Of a stretch of 64,000 bases of DNA, positions 25,927 through 34,340 are shown in pieces. The notes beneath the pieces were generated by a model, which searched no databases, was not told the origin of the DNA, and worked only from the letters and a program-made list of their open reading frames with translations. The stretch is from assembly GCA_009773005.1 (NCBI GenBank), contig WOUT01000006.1, positions 62,001 through 126,000 of the forward strand, read 5' to 3'. The position numbers and the translations under genes were made by a program. Within the stretch, counting starts at the first letter, position 1; each line of letters begins with the position of its first letter. The DNA comes from Chloroflexota bacterium. GTDB taxonomy: Bacteria; Chloroflexota; Anaerolineae; Anaerolineales; Anaerolineaceae.

Positions 25927-26838
25927 ATGGATGAGTTTATCGTTGGCTTGATTGCCGCCACTCTTAGAGTTGCTACCCCCTTGATATTTGCGACTCTTGG
26001 TGAATTGTTTTGCGAGCGTGCAGGAGTTCTCAACCTCGGAATAGAAGGCACAATGTTCTTAGGTGCTTTTGTGGGATTTACCGCCGCATCTATGACAGGG
26101 TCTCTTTGGATCGGGTTACTTGCTGCCGCTATAAGTGGTATTTTATCAGGTTTGTTAATGAGTCTCTTATCCGTCAGGCTTGGAGTCAATCAGCATGTTT
26201 CAGGTTTAGGGATCACCCTACTGCTCATTTCTCTTTCACTATTCAGTTATCGCATCATCTTTGGTGAGAGTAAAATTCCACCGTCTATAAACTCATTTGA
26301 TTTGTTGAAAATTTTTTCTGATAACCCCGTCCTTGGCCCTATTTTTTCTCAATACTTGCTCACTTATATAGCCATAGCGATTATTCCTGTTGTGTGGTAT
26401 ATCCTGTTCCGAACTACCTTCGGTTTGAATATTCGCGCAGTTGGGGAGAATCCTGAAGCTACTGATGCGGCAGGAATTAACGTATACAAATTACGGACCT
26501 CCGCCTTAATGATCGGCGGCGCACTGATGGCTATTGGAGGATCGTTTATCACACTTGCCCAACTTGGTTCTTTCACATTCGGTATCATTGCCGGCAGAGG
26601 ATGGGTTTGTATTTCGTTGGTGATTTTTGGCAACTGGCATCCAATCAAGGTCTTGCTCGGAGCGCTTCTTTTCGGTGGGGTTTCTGCATTGCAGTTGCGT
26701 CTGCAATTGAAAGGTTTGAAGCTCCCATACGAGATTTTCCTTGCACTCCCTTATATCGTTACCATCATCGCACTTACCATTGCCGGACGGAACGCCTCTT
26801 ATCCAGCCGCACTGTTGAAACCATACAAACGGGAATAG
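25927..26838 (+). CDS. BMP-type ABC importer permease 2
   Basis: A 303-residue partner permease of the BPD_transp_2 family (NupQ/YufQ-like). Motifs are TPLIFATLGELFCERAGVLN, LGIEGTMFLGAF, FGLNIRAVGENPEATDAAGI and GRGWVCISLVIFGNWHP. It is one base after permease 1 and is followed by a terminator, so it ends the importer operon. Confidence 0.92.
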   Translation: MDEFIVGLIAATLRVATPLIFATLGELFCERAGVLNLGIEGTMFLGAFVGFTAASMTGSLWIGLLAAAISGILSGLLMSLLSVRLGVNQHVSGLGITLLLISLSLFSYRIIFGESKIPPSINSFDLLKIFSDNPVLGPIFSQYLLTYIAIAIIPVVWYILFRTTFGLNIRAVGENPEATDAAGINVYKLRTSALMIGGALMAIGGSFITLAQLGSFTFGIIAGRGWVCISLVIFGNWHPIKVLLGALLFGGVSALQLRLQLKGLKLPYEIFLALPYIVTIIALTIAGRNASYPAALLKPYKRE

Positions 26839-26869
26839 CGTATGGCAGCCTAAATCATATCAAATCTAC

Positions 26870-26907
26870 AGGCATGAGGAAATCGCAGTTTTCCAAATGC
26901 CTTTTTT
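26870..26907 (+). terminator. Terminator of the importer operon
   Basis: AGGCAT pairs with ATGCCT and inner GGAAA pairs with TTTCC, separated by a 2-by-2 internal loop. A run of T follows directly. It lies 31 bases after the second permease. Confidence 0.65.
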
Positions 26908-27041
26908 ATCCCGTTTCCGAAATTATTAACATGACAATCAACCGTTGAGTACGCTATATGTATCACTTGAAATGTCAGACATCCAGCCGTACACTATAAG
27001 ATATGTGTAATATTTCCAAACAATAAATCACGGAGGTAGTA

Positions 27042-28619
27042 ATGGCTCAAAGCAAACCAGAAGCCGAGGTTGGTCACGAAGCATTAACGAACAAGTTGAA
27101 AACGCTTCGCGGTCAGATGAAAGCAGGTGGTGGAGAAAAAAGGATCGAAGCCCAACATGCAAAAGGTAAAATGACTGCGCGAGAGCGCATTGATGCCTTA
27201 TTGGATGAGGGTACGTTCCAGGAAATCAATGGTTTGATGGTTAGCCGCCACACTGACTTTGGTCTGGATAAAGAGAAAATTCCAGGTGACGGGATCGTAG
27301 CCGGTTTCGGCAAGGTCAATGGTCGGCGTGTTTGTGTGTACGCCCAGGATTTCACTATCATGGGCGGTTCTTTCGGTGAAGTTGCCGGACAAAAAGTTGC
27401 ACACATCATGGACATGGCAATGGATGCCGGTGTTCCAGTGATCGGACTCAACGATGGCGGCGGCGCACGCATTCAGGAAGGCATTTTCAGCCTTTACGCC
27501 TACGGCGAAGTTTTCTACCGCAATACAATGGCTTCCGGCGTTATTCCTCAGATTTCTGTAATCCTTGGACCCTGCGCAGGCGGCGCTGTTTACTCTCCCG
27601 CATTAACCGATTTCATCGTCATGACCAAGGGAATTAGCAATATGTTCATCACCGGACCCGAAGTCATCAAGACCGTCACCCACGAAGTTGTTGACGTTGA
27701 AACCCTCGGTGGCGCAATGGCTCATTCCTCCACAAGCGGTGTGGCCCATTTTGCTGCGGAGAACGAAAAGGAAGCCCTGTCTGCAGTCCGCGATCTGCTA
27801 GGTTATCTCCCTGCCAATTACAAAGAAACAGCCCCTGCAGCCGAAGTGTCTGATGATCCCTGGCGTATGGACAAAGAACTCGATACGATCGTCCCGGCCG
27901 ACCCCTCCGTTGGTTATGATATGAAAGAGGTCATCAACCGCATTTGTGACCGAAATTCCTTCATGGAAGTAATGGCCAACTTCGCCCAGAACTGTATCAT
28001 CGGCTTTGCCCGTTTGCATGGACAGTCGATCGGTATCGTCGCGCAGCAACCTTTATTCATGGCTGGCGCCATCGACATTGATGCTGCTGATAAAATGGCC
28101 CGCTTTGTTCGATTCTGCGACGCCTTCAACATTCCTCTGATCACTTTCTCAGACTCACCTGGTTTCTTGCCCGGTGTCTCTCAGGAACACGGCGGCATTA
28201 TTCGTCACGGCGCCAAAATCGTCTACGCATTCTCCGAAGCCTCAGTACCAAAACTCACCGTCGTCACTCGCAAAGGCTATGGCGGAGCATATATCGTCAT
28301 GAGCAGCAAGCATATCCATGCGGATATGGTATTCGCCTGGCCTGGCGCCGAAATCGCTGTCATGGGCGCTGAAGGAGCAGTCGCTATTCTTTATCGCAAG
28401 GAACTTGCTGAAAAAGCAGATTCTGGTGAAGAACGCAAACGGCTGGTTGCTGAATTTAAGGAAAAATTCTCCAACCCATATATTGCAGCCAGCGCCGGGT
28501 TTGTTGATGATGTACTCTTCCCGCATGAAACCCGCCCCAGATTGATCGCTGCGCTTGAGCTTCTGCGCGACAAACAAACCCATACTCCGGCCAAAAAACA
28601 TGGCTGCATACCCTTATAG
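27042..28619 (+). CDS. mmdA: Biotin-dependent acyl-CoA decarboxylase carboxyltransferase (MmdA-like)
   Basis: A 525-residue acyl-CoA carboxyltransferase of the MmdA/PccB family. It has the N-terminal crotonase half (GKMTARERIDALLDEGTF, GGGARIQEG, GPCAGGAVYSPALTDF) and the C-terminal half (FSDSPGFLPG, a RKGYGGAYIVMSSK stretch, AWPGAEIAVMGAEGAV). In methylmalonyl-CoA decarboxylase this subunit moves the carboxyl group from the acyl-CoA to biotin. The three following genes match the delta, biotin and beta subunits of the Na+-pumping complex, so decarboxylation rather than carboxylation is expected. Substrate (malonyl-, methylmalonyl- or another CoA ester) is not resolved. The ribosome site is GGAGG. 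Confidence 0.88.
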   Translation: MAQSKPEAEVGHEALTNKLKTLRGQMKAGGGEKRIEAQHAKGKMTARERIDALLDEGTFQEINGLMVSRHTDFGLDKEKIPGDGIVAGFGKVNGRRVCVYAQDFTIMGGSFGEVAGQKVAHIMDMAMDAGVPVIGLNDGGGARIQEGIFSLYAYGEVFYRNTMASGVIPQISVILGPCAGGAVYSPALTDFIVMTKGISNMFITGPEVIKTVTHEVVDVETLGGAMAHSSTSGVAHFAAENEKEALSAVRDLLGYLPANYKETAPAAEVSDDPWRMDKELDTIVPADPSVGYDMKEVINRICDRNSFMEVMANFAQNCIIGFARLHGQSIGIVAQQPLFMAGAIDIDAADKMARFVRFCDAFNIPLITFSDSPGFLPGVSQEHGGIIRHGAKIVYAFSEASVPKLTVVTRKGYGGAYIVMSSKHIHADMVFAWPGAEIAVMGAEGAVAILYRKELAEKADSGEERKRLVAEFKEKFSNPYIAASAGFVDDVLFPHETRPRLIAALELLRDKQTHTPAKKHGCIPL

Positions 28620-28645
28620 GCTAATCTCACCAAGGAGGTGTTACT

Positions 28646-28948
28646 TTGAGTGACTTTCAAACAGGCTTGGTCATTAGTGGTGTAGGACTTCTGGTCACCT
28701 TCACATCCTTACTGATTTTTATCGGGGTTATGGTTCTTTTGCAAAAACTCTTCCCGGTGAAAGTGGAGAAAAACGAAGGTCGACCAGTTGACGAAGTGAA
28801 ACCGGCTGAATTAACTTTGGGATCCGAAGCTGGCGCCGAAGAGATCATTGCTGCGCTTGCCGCTGTAGCTTTTATTCGAGCGCAGCGCACAGGCCAACTT
28901 GGAGCCTCCCTGCTCTCAGGCCCCGGTCCTTATCGAACTTCTCGTTGA
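28646..28948 (+). CDS. mmdD: Na+-pumping decarboxylase small membrane subunit (OadG/MmdD-like)
   Basis: A 100-residue small subunit. It starts at TTG, 7 bases after a strong AAGGAGG; no in-frame ATG fits better. One TM helix lies at about residues 8-34 (VISGVGLLVTFTSLLIFIGVMVL), then a charged linker and a C-terminal EEIIAALAAVAFIRAQ stretch as in OadG/MmdD, which holds the complex together. It is encoded between the carboxyltransferase and the biotin carrier. Confidence 0.8.
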   Translation: MSDFQTGLVISGVGLLVTFTSLLIFIGVMVLLQKLFPVKVEKNEGRPVDEVKPAELTLGSEAGAEEIIAALAAVAFIRAQRTGQLGASLLSGPGPYRTSR

Positions 28949-28991
28949 CAAACCAGGAAAGATAATTTCGGAAATAGTAGGAGTAAAAAAA

Positions 28992-29441
28992 ATGAGCAAA
29001 GAGTTACGCGTAAAAGTTAACGGAAAATCGTATGTTGTGGAAATCAGTGACTTTTCCGGGGGTCTGGCAAATGTAACTGTAAATGGTACACAGTATTCAA
29101 TTGAAATTGAAGATGCGGGTGGTGCGGTTCTACAACCAGTGGTAAAAACAACATCCGCTGCAATCCCTGGTCCGGTAAAAGCTGCTCCTGTCACTGCAAC
29201 TCCAGTTGCGATTGCGTCAGCCTCCAATGGGGATGTGATCTCTGCTCCGATGCCTGGAGTGATCCTGGATATCGCAGTTAAACCTGGTGACAAACTCGCA
29301 GCAGGTGCAACTGTCTGTGCTTTGGAAGCGATGAAAATGAAAAACATCCTCCGCACTCCACGCGAGGGAACCGTTGCCAGCGTTGAGGTCAGCGAAGGGC
29401 AGCGCGTCCCCTTTGGCGCCGTGATCATCCGGTTTGCGTGA
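28992..29441 (+). CDS. mmdC: Biotin carrier subunit of the Na+-pumping decarboxylase
   Basis: A 149-residue biotin carrier. The ATG at 28992 is chosen, with GGAG upstream; a longer reading would overlap the previous gene. It has an N-terminal beta domain (LRVKVNGKSYVVEI), an Ala/Pro/Val/Thr-rich flexible linker (about 50-75) and a biotinyl domain with the lysine motif EAMKMKN near residue 115. It shuttles the carboxyl group from the carboxyltransferase to the membrane decarboxylase. It ends 7 bases before the beta subunit gene. Confidence 0.9.
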   Translation: MSKELRVKVNGKSYVVEISDFSGGLANVTVNGTQYSIEIEDAGGAVLQPVVKTTSAAIPGPVKAAPVTATPVAIASASNGDVISAPMPGVILDIAVKPGDKLAAGATVCALEAMKMKNILRTPREGTVASVEVSEGQRVPFGAVIIRFA

Positions 29442-29448
29442 GGCAGAT

Positions 29449-30576
29449 ATGGACCTTTCGAAACTACTTGTCTTATTAGACGCATTCAAAGAATTACATT
29501 GGCAAAATTTAATCATGATTGCTGTTGGCGGAGTGTTAATTGCCCTGGCTGTCATTAAAGAATACGAACCCAATCTTCTCCTGCCAATTGGATTTGGAGC
29601 GATCCTTGCTAACCTGCCACTTACTGGAGCAACTGAAGCCGGGGGTTGGTTAAAAACTCTTTTTGATGCCGGAATCGCAACAGAACTCTTCCCGTTATTC
29701 GTTTTTATTGCCATCGGCGCAATGACGGATTTTGGCCCTCTGCTGGAAAACCCCAAAATGGCGCTGCTCGGCGCTGCCGGACAGTTCGGGATCTTTATCA
29801 CCTTACTGCTTGCGCTTGCCACTGGTATGTTCACACTCAATGAAGCCGCTTCTATCGGTATTATCGGCGCGATTGATGGGCCAACTGCAATCTACGTTTC
29901 GTCAAAACTCGCACCGCACTTGCTCGGACCCATTACCGTTTGCGCGTATAGTTATATGTCGCTTGTCCCCATTATCCAACCGCCTGTCATGAGATTTATG
30001 ACAAGCAAGGCTGAGAAAATCGTCCATATGCCCTATACAATCAAGGAAGTGTCACGAGCGGTTCGGATCCTCTTTCCGATCACCGTAACTGTAATTGTTT
30101 CGCTGATTGCACCGAAAGCATCCCCGCTCATCGCATCACTGATGTTCGGTAATCTTATCCGTGAGTCTGGAGTCGTGGATCGCCTGAACAATGCTGCACA
30201 GAACGAACTGGCAAATTTAACCACGCTTTTCCTCGGTCTTGTCATAGGCTCGACCATGGAAGGGGTCAACTTTATTAAACCTACTACCCTTCTTATCCTT
30301 GCATTAGGTCTTTTTGCCTTTGTAATGGATACTGTGGGTGGCCTTTTGCTTGGTAAGATCATGTATGTGCTTTCCGGTAAGAAATTCAATCCATTGATTG
30401 GCGCGGCGGGTATTAGTGCATTCCCAATGTCCGCCCGCATTGTACAGAGATTCGGACAGGAATACGATACCAGCAACTTCCTTTTAATGCACGCTATGGG
30501 AGCCAATGCTGCCGGTCAGTTAGGTAGTGTTATTGCTGGTGGAGTTGTTTTGGCTATTATTGCCGGCGTTATGTAA
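29449..30576 (+). CDS. mmdB: Na+-translocating decarboxylase beta subunit (OadB/MmdB-like)
   Basis: A 375-residue membrane protein of the OadB family. The ATG at 29449 follows GAGG. Key motifs are IGAIDGPTAIYVSSKLAP, which contains the Asp used for Na+ and proton handling in OadB, MSLVPIIQPPVMR, and IGSTMEGVNFIKPTT near the C-terminal half. It decarboxylates carboxybiotin and exports Na+. With the three genes before it, it makes a complete primary Na+ pump, so this pathway can conserve energy without respiration. Confidence 0.93.
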   Translation: MDLSKLLVLLDAFKELHWQNLIMIAVGGVLIALAVIKEYEPNLLLPIGFGAILANLPLTGATEAGGWLKTLFDAGIATELFPLFVFIAIGAMTDFGPLLENPKMALLGAAGQFGIFITLLLALATGMFTLNEAASIGIIGAIDGPTAIYVSSKLAPHLLGPITVCAYSYMSLVPIIQPPVMRFMTSKAEKIVHMPYTIKEVSRAVRILFPITVTVIVSLIAPKASPLIASLMFGNLIRESGVVDRLNNAAQNELANLTTLFLGLVIGSTMEGVNFIKPTTLLILALGLFAFVMDTVGGLLLGKIMYVLSGKKFNPLIGAAGISAFPMSARIVQRFGQEYDTSNFLLMHAMGANAAGQLGSVIAGGVVLAIIAGVM

Positions 30577-30651
30577 GTACTAAAAATTGTTACAATAACT
30601 ATTGGTTTTCAGAATCATTTGTACTACAAATTTTGAAAAGGAGACGGAAAA

Positions 30652-31533
30652 ATGAAACTGCTCGATCTTACCATCCCGCTCGGAATCGGTACACCTGCAT
30701 GGCCAACTTATGAACCGCTGCAGATTAAATACTTCAAAAGATTGGCCCCCAACGGCGCCAATGGTCAATTATTGACCCACTCCAACCATCTTGGCACTCA
30801 TCTTGATGGTGAAATTCACTTCTACACCCCTGGCAGAGATATTGCCCAATTGCCATTGGATTACTTGGTTCATGATGCAGCAATTGTAGATTTGAGCGAT
30901 GTGTGCGGTGATTATGACGTTTACACCAGCAAAATGATCACTGACCGGGTAGAAGTTAAAGAAGGTGACATCCTCGTTATCCATACCGGTTACCATCACT
31001 TTGGCTGGGATCAACCCACTGCTGATGAAGTTCGCTACATGGTCAAACACCCAGGTCCCGATCAGGAATTTGCCGATTGGGCGAATAAAATGAAACTGCG
31101 CTGGATCGCCGTTGATTGCGGTTCTGCCGATCACCCCATGAACACCATCATCCGTTCATGGATGCCCCGCCAGACGAAACAGGCTGAATACGTGTTCAAG
31201 AAGAAATTCAACAAATCCCTGGAAGAATTTTTCACCGAAGAGAAATATCAACTCATGCACATCGATTTATTCCCGAAACAGATCATCCATGCTGAGTGCT
31301 TTGGCGGTATGATCGATCTGCTGCTCAATCGGCGCGTGCAGGTTGGGTTCTTCCCATGGCGCTTTGTTGACGGCGAAGCCTCAATCGGCCGCGCTGTGGC
31401 TTTCCTTGAAGACAAAGAGTATGATGAGCTTATGAAAAAAGCCGAGAGCATGTCAAAAACAAAATTTGGTGATGTCTACGAAATCAAGCACGTTGAGAGC
31501 CTGAATAAGTTAAGCAAAGCCAACATGGCTTAA
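30652..31533 (+). CDS. Cyclase-family metal-dependent hydrolase
   Basis: A 293-residue protein of the putative cyclase family (PF04199), which includes kynurenine formamidase and isatin hydrolase. The metal-binding motif HLGTHLDGEIHF (about residues 46-57) matches the family's H-x-G-T-H-x-D pattern, and ILVIHTGYHHFGWD follows near 105. Members hydrolyse amide bonds in formylated or cyclic amides with a divalent metal. It is about 80 residues longer than KynB. It follows the Na+-pump genes after a 75-base gap, with AAAAGGAG upstream. A hydrolytic ring-opening or amide-cleavage step of the pathway is likely. Confidence 0.82.
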   Translation: MKLLDLTIPLGIGTPAWPTYEPLQIKYFKRLAPNGANGQLLTHSNHLGTHLDGEIHFYTPGRDIAQLPLDYLVHDAAIVDLSDVCGDYDVYTSKMITDRVEVKEGDILVIHTGYHHFGWDQPTADEVRYMVKHPGPDQEFADWANKMKLRWIAVDCGSADHPMNTIIRSWMPRQTKQAEYVFKKKFNKSLEEFFTEEKYQLMHIDLFPKQIIHAECFGGMIDLLLNRRVQVGFFPWRFVDGEASIGRAVAFLEDKEYDELMKKAESMSKTKFGDVYEIKHVESLNKLSKANMA

Positions 31534-31573
31534 GCTTCCTGAATTATCAATATTCGTAAAAAGGAGAAATAAA

Positions 31574-32299
31574 ATGAAATTCGAACTTCCAGAAAAAGCA
31601 TCAGTCGAAACACTGCAAATCGACGTCCGAGACGTGGAAGCCCTTCTTCAGGGACCCGCGATGGATTTGCCCAAGTGGCCAGGCGCCCAGGTCAAATTAA
31701 AAGACGGCCGCACACTTTTCATCCGCGAAGCCCGGCTTGATGAAGCTCCAAAAATGATGGAATACATGAAACGCATCATGGAAGTGGATCACGACTTCTA
31801 TGATATCGTTGGCGCCCGTGTATACGCCGAAATCCTTGGTTGGTATCGCCACCGGCTCAAAGATCCTTATACCCTCGTTGGTTTGATCGATGGTGTTTGG
31901 GCTGGTTTCGCAAACGGTCGTGTTATGAATGAAGACATAAATATCAGCCTTCACACCGTTGCGCTCGACCGCGGTGGACGCATCGGCGCCGTCATGTACT
32001 ATGCCAAGGCTTACTATGCCTTCGAAATGATCAAAAACACCGAATGGTGGGCCACTTACGAATCCTACAATGGCTGGATGCGCTGGGGGCTTGGTATGGC
32101 TCAGCCTTCTTACCCGTGGCCCGATGTTCAACACGAACTTGGCGGCGCCCGTGTTTACTATGTCACCAAGAAGTACTGGGATCAGTTGGTCAAGAAATAC
32201 GTTCAACAGATGGCCGGTGCTGAATTGGACTTCAATGTCCCCGATTCAGTCCGCAAAGTCAACGAAAACTTTACAGTCCCCGAAGGGATCAACGTCTAG
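31574..32299 (+). CDS. GNAT-like protein of the heterocycle cluster
   Basis: A 241-residue soluble protein. Residues about 45-190 look like a GNAT fold: a beta-strand opening TLFIREARLDEAPKMMEYM, a central strand TLVGLIDGVWAGFANGR, and a GGRIGAVMYYAKAYYAFE stretch that could be the CoA loop, though it is not a clean Q/R-x-x-G-x-G/A. It has many Trp/Tyr in the C-terminal half (WWATYESYNGWMRWG). An AAAGGAG site precedes it. As the last gene of the operon, with an acyl-CoA decarboxylase upstream, it may act on a CoA ester. The function is not known. Confidence 0.55.
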   Translation: MKFELPEKASVETLQIDVRDVEALLQGPAMDLPKWPGAQVKLKDGRTLFIREARLDEAPKMMEYMKRIMEVDHDFYDIVGARVYAEILGWYRHRLKDPYTLVGLIDGVWAGFANGRVMNEDINISLHTVALDRGGRIGAVMYYAKAYYAFEMIKNTEWWATYESYNGWMRWGLGMAQPSYPWPDVQHELGGARVYYVTKKYWDQLVKKYVQQMAGAELDFNVPDSVRKVNENFTVPEGINV

Positions 32300-32321
32300 T
32301 TTTAGACGAACTGGTTTTTAG

Positions 32322-32352
32322 AAGAGAGTCCTTTTCGGGCTCTCTTTTTTTT
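32322..32352 (+). terminator. Terminator of the decarboxylase operon
   Basis: 10-bp stem (AAGAGAGTCC paired with GGGCTCTCTT, one G-U) and a 5-base loop, followed by nine T. It lies between the GNAT-like gene and the convergent DUF2877 gene. Confidence 0.9.
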
Positions 32353-32353
32353 A

Positions 32354-33250
32354 TTAGTCAGTTTTTAAGGTTGCCCAGGCTGCAAATATACCCATGCAAG
32401 TATCGACACCTGATGAGTGGCCAAAGCCCATAATGTATTTAATTTTCGTTTCGCTCAATTCTTTTTCGATAGCCACTATGTAGTCAACGGCATCAAGGAA
32501 TATTTCCTCCGCCCAACCACGGCAAGCCGCTTCAATTCGATTCGCTGAGATTTTTGTGGTTTTTTGAAATGACATTTCGGTCAAAGACTCGCCTAAACTG
32601 GCAAAAAATGGGTTATTTTTGCCCATCGATTGATCGATTCTCGCATGGAACAGCATGAATCCCGCTAACCAGTCATCGCCTGAAGGGGTCAAACCTCCTC
32701 CCAGACCGATGATTGATCTTGCAGTGTCCAAACAATAAGTGAGATCTGAGATTTTGAAGCTTGACATAAAAGCCGTGGTAATATTTTTTATTCGATCCTT
32801 GGCAGAACCAAGTGGTTCAAGGTCAGTATCCCCGCAATTTCCAAGAAACAACCAGCCCTTTTTCGAGTCGTTTTCACACATTCGTCCAAGTATCAATTCA
32901 ATTCGTTCAGCCTGAGTCCGGTCAGAGTTTGTGTTTTTTGGTGGCTGACTTGGTTGCCAAAGCTTTGCTCGGTGAACATCAATTACAATTTCATGCAGGG
33001 GAAACAGGATTGCGTTATCAGATACGGTAAATTCATCGCCTGCAACGACAGTGTTAGAAAGATCATTCATTTGCCTGACCTGTAAATTAAAAGGGCTTTT
33101 ATAGCCAGCCCCGGTCAGAAACAGGATCTTATCCGCTGAATTGAGGAATATGCCCTTGGAGGTAACTCCGACTGCTTTGCCAGGCGCGCCAGCCCCGAGC
33201 GCTTCCAGTGCGAGACCGCCAATTTGAACAGCATTAAATACCTTTGTCAT
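32354..33250 (-). CDS. DUF2877 (AllH-like) protein
   Basis: A 298-residue DUF2877 protein. Signatures are IGLGGGLTPSGDDWLAGFML near residue 180 and MGFGHSSGVDTCMGIF near 280. The family includes AllH, a subunit of oxamate carbamoyltransferase in allantoin breakdown, where AllF and AllG are partners. Neither partner is encoded here. It is convergent with the catabolic operon, with only 1 base to its terminator, so it is probably separately regulated. A link to ureido or carbamoyl chemistry of the same pathway is inference. Confidence 0.78.
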   Translation of the reverse strand: MTKVFNAVQIGGLALEALGAGAPGKAVGVTSKGIFLNSADKILFLTGAGYKSPFNLQVRQMNDLSNTVVAGDEFTVSDNAILFPLHEIVIDVHRAKLWQPSQPPKNTNSDRTQAERIELILGRMCENDSKKGWLFLGNCGDTDLEPLGSAKDRIKNITTAFMSSFKISDLTYCLDTARSIIGLGGGLTPSGDDWLAGFMLFHARIDQSMGKNNPFFASLGESLTEMSFQKTTKISANRIEAACRGWAEEIFLDAVDYIVAIEKELSETKIKYIMGFGHSSGVDTCMGIFAAWATLKTD

Positions 33251-33265
33251 TGTTACCCTGACCCA

Positions 33266-34084
33266 TTATTTATGAAAGACTGCCATGTTTCCCAACACTC
33301 CCCACGAGTTGAGAAATACATCATTTGGCACATCTGCGTATTTGCCGTTATTCAAATAACGAACAGAATCCTTATCGTAACCTGTAAGGATGACCACATG
33401 TTCATATGGAGCTACAGTCGCAATATTGCCTTGCTTGTCTGTGTATTCAACCGGTTCGCTATATTCCATATGTCCGATCACCCAAACAATAACCGGTTTT
33501 GATTCAGCCAGTTTTCGTTTGATTTGATCCAGTGAGTAACCTTTGCCCCCCTCCACATCTACTCCAAATTGATTAAGCAAATCAGCGACAGGTGTAGCAT
33601 GGACACCGTAAGCCGCCGGCGGGATCTGACCCCAAGGTCCATTTACATCTCCGACGAAACCCAGATCAGGATTATCGGAATGTGGCAATCGAATTTGAAA
33701 ATCATATTGATAAATAAGCACATCATAATAGCCTGCCAAATCTACCGCAGCGCTGGCTTCGCATCCTATTGAATAATATTGACGATTGCCATTAATATCT
33801 CGAATGTAATGAGAGGGAGGTAACACAAACTGCGTCGGGGTGGGCGGCAGAGAAGTCGGAGTCGGAGGAATAAATGTGTGCGTAGGTTGCGCAGTCTGAG
33901 TGCTTGAAAGGATCGCACTGATCGTTTGCGTCACACTTAGTGCGATATCAAATGTGGGAGTTTCATTTAATACATTATTCAGACTCCGGGCGTTTGATTT
34001 ATTCAAGGTAGTAACTGCCGCTAAAGCCGCCAAAATAAACAATACGAGTGAGAATAAGAGATTGGTTGTTTTTCTGTTTTTCAT
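33266..34084 (-). CDS. Secreted C39-like (papain-fold) peptidase
   Basis: A 272-residue exported protein. I start it at 34084 (MKNRKTTNLL, GGAG 9 bases upstream). It has a signal/TM segment at about residues 8-25, a Thr/Pro/Gln-rich tether near 60-85 (THTFIPPTPTSLPPTPTQ), and a C39-like catalytic domain. The presumed nucleophile is Cys in YYSIGCEASAAVDL, the His is in PYEHVVILTGYD, and YLNNG follows where the third residue is expected. Peptidase_C39_2 domains are common in secreted Chloroflexota and Firmicutes proteins. No bacteriocin or ABC exporter is next to it, so a cell-surface hydrolase role is more likely. Confidence 0.75.
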   Translation of the reverse strand: MKNRKTTNLLFSLVLFILAALAAVTTLNKSNARSLNNVLNETPTFDIALSVTQTISAILSSTQTAQPTHTFIPPTPTSLPPTPTQFVLPPSHYIRDINGNRQYYSIGCEASAAVDLAGYYDVLIYQYDFQIRLPHSDNPDLGFVGDVNGPWGQIPPAAYGVHATPVADLLNQFGVDVEGGKGYSLDQIKRKLAESKPVIVWVIGHMEYSEPVEYTDKQGNIATVAPYEHVVILTGYDKDSVRYLNNGKYADVPNDVFLNSWGVLGNMAVFHK

Positions 34085-34174
34085 CTGTAAAACACTCCAC
34101 TGCCAATAAGTTGAACAATCATACCCGAACAAACATGGATTGACCAGAACAAACTCCTTAAGTTTATTAAATAA

Positions 34175-34198
34175 ATACACTCCACAAAGGGAGTGTAT
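34175..34198 (-). terminator. Terminator behind tRNA-Phe
   Basis: 9-bp perfect stem (ATACACTCC with its complement) and a 6-base loop, starting 3 bases after the tRNA 3' end and followed on the minus strand by a T-rich run. Confidence 0.75.
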
Positions 34199-34200
34199 AG

Positions 34201-34273
34201 TGCCGAGAACCAGGATCGGACTGGTGACCCCACAATTTTCAGTCGTGTGCTCTACCAACTGAGCTATCTCGGC
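34201..34273 (-). tRNA. tRNA-Phe (GAA)
   Basis: A 73-base cloverleaf. The acceptor stem GCCGAGA pairs with TCTCGGC and the D-arm is GCTCAGTTGGTAGAGC. The anticodon loop is CTGAAAA with anticodon GAA, and the T-arm holds a TCCGATC loop variant (TTCGA-type). The discriminator is A. CCA is not encoded. It is an isolated tRNA gene. Confidence 0.95.
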
Positions 34274-34340
34274 AGTGGTTTCAATTCTACCCGGTCAAAG
34301 TGAGTTTGTCAAGAAAAACCTTAAAAAATTTTTCCCTCGA

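Noticed and set aside
28899-28991. A frameshifted fusion of the OadG-like and biotin carrier genes
   Set aside because: Each has its own ribosome site and start codon, and the carrier's domain begins cleanly at 28992. The upstream overlap is only an open frame.
33266-34084. A bacteriocin-processing C39 peptidase
   Set aside because: There is no ABC exporter domain or precursor peptide gene next to it, and it has a signal and tether like a surface hydrolase.
34201-34273. An integration site (tRNA with an element attached)
   Set aside because: No integrase gene or direct repeat of the tRNA 3' end is visible in the window.
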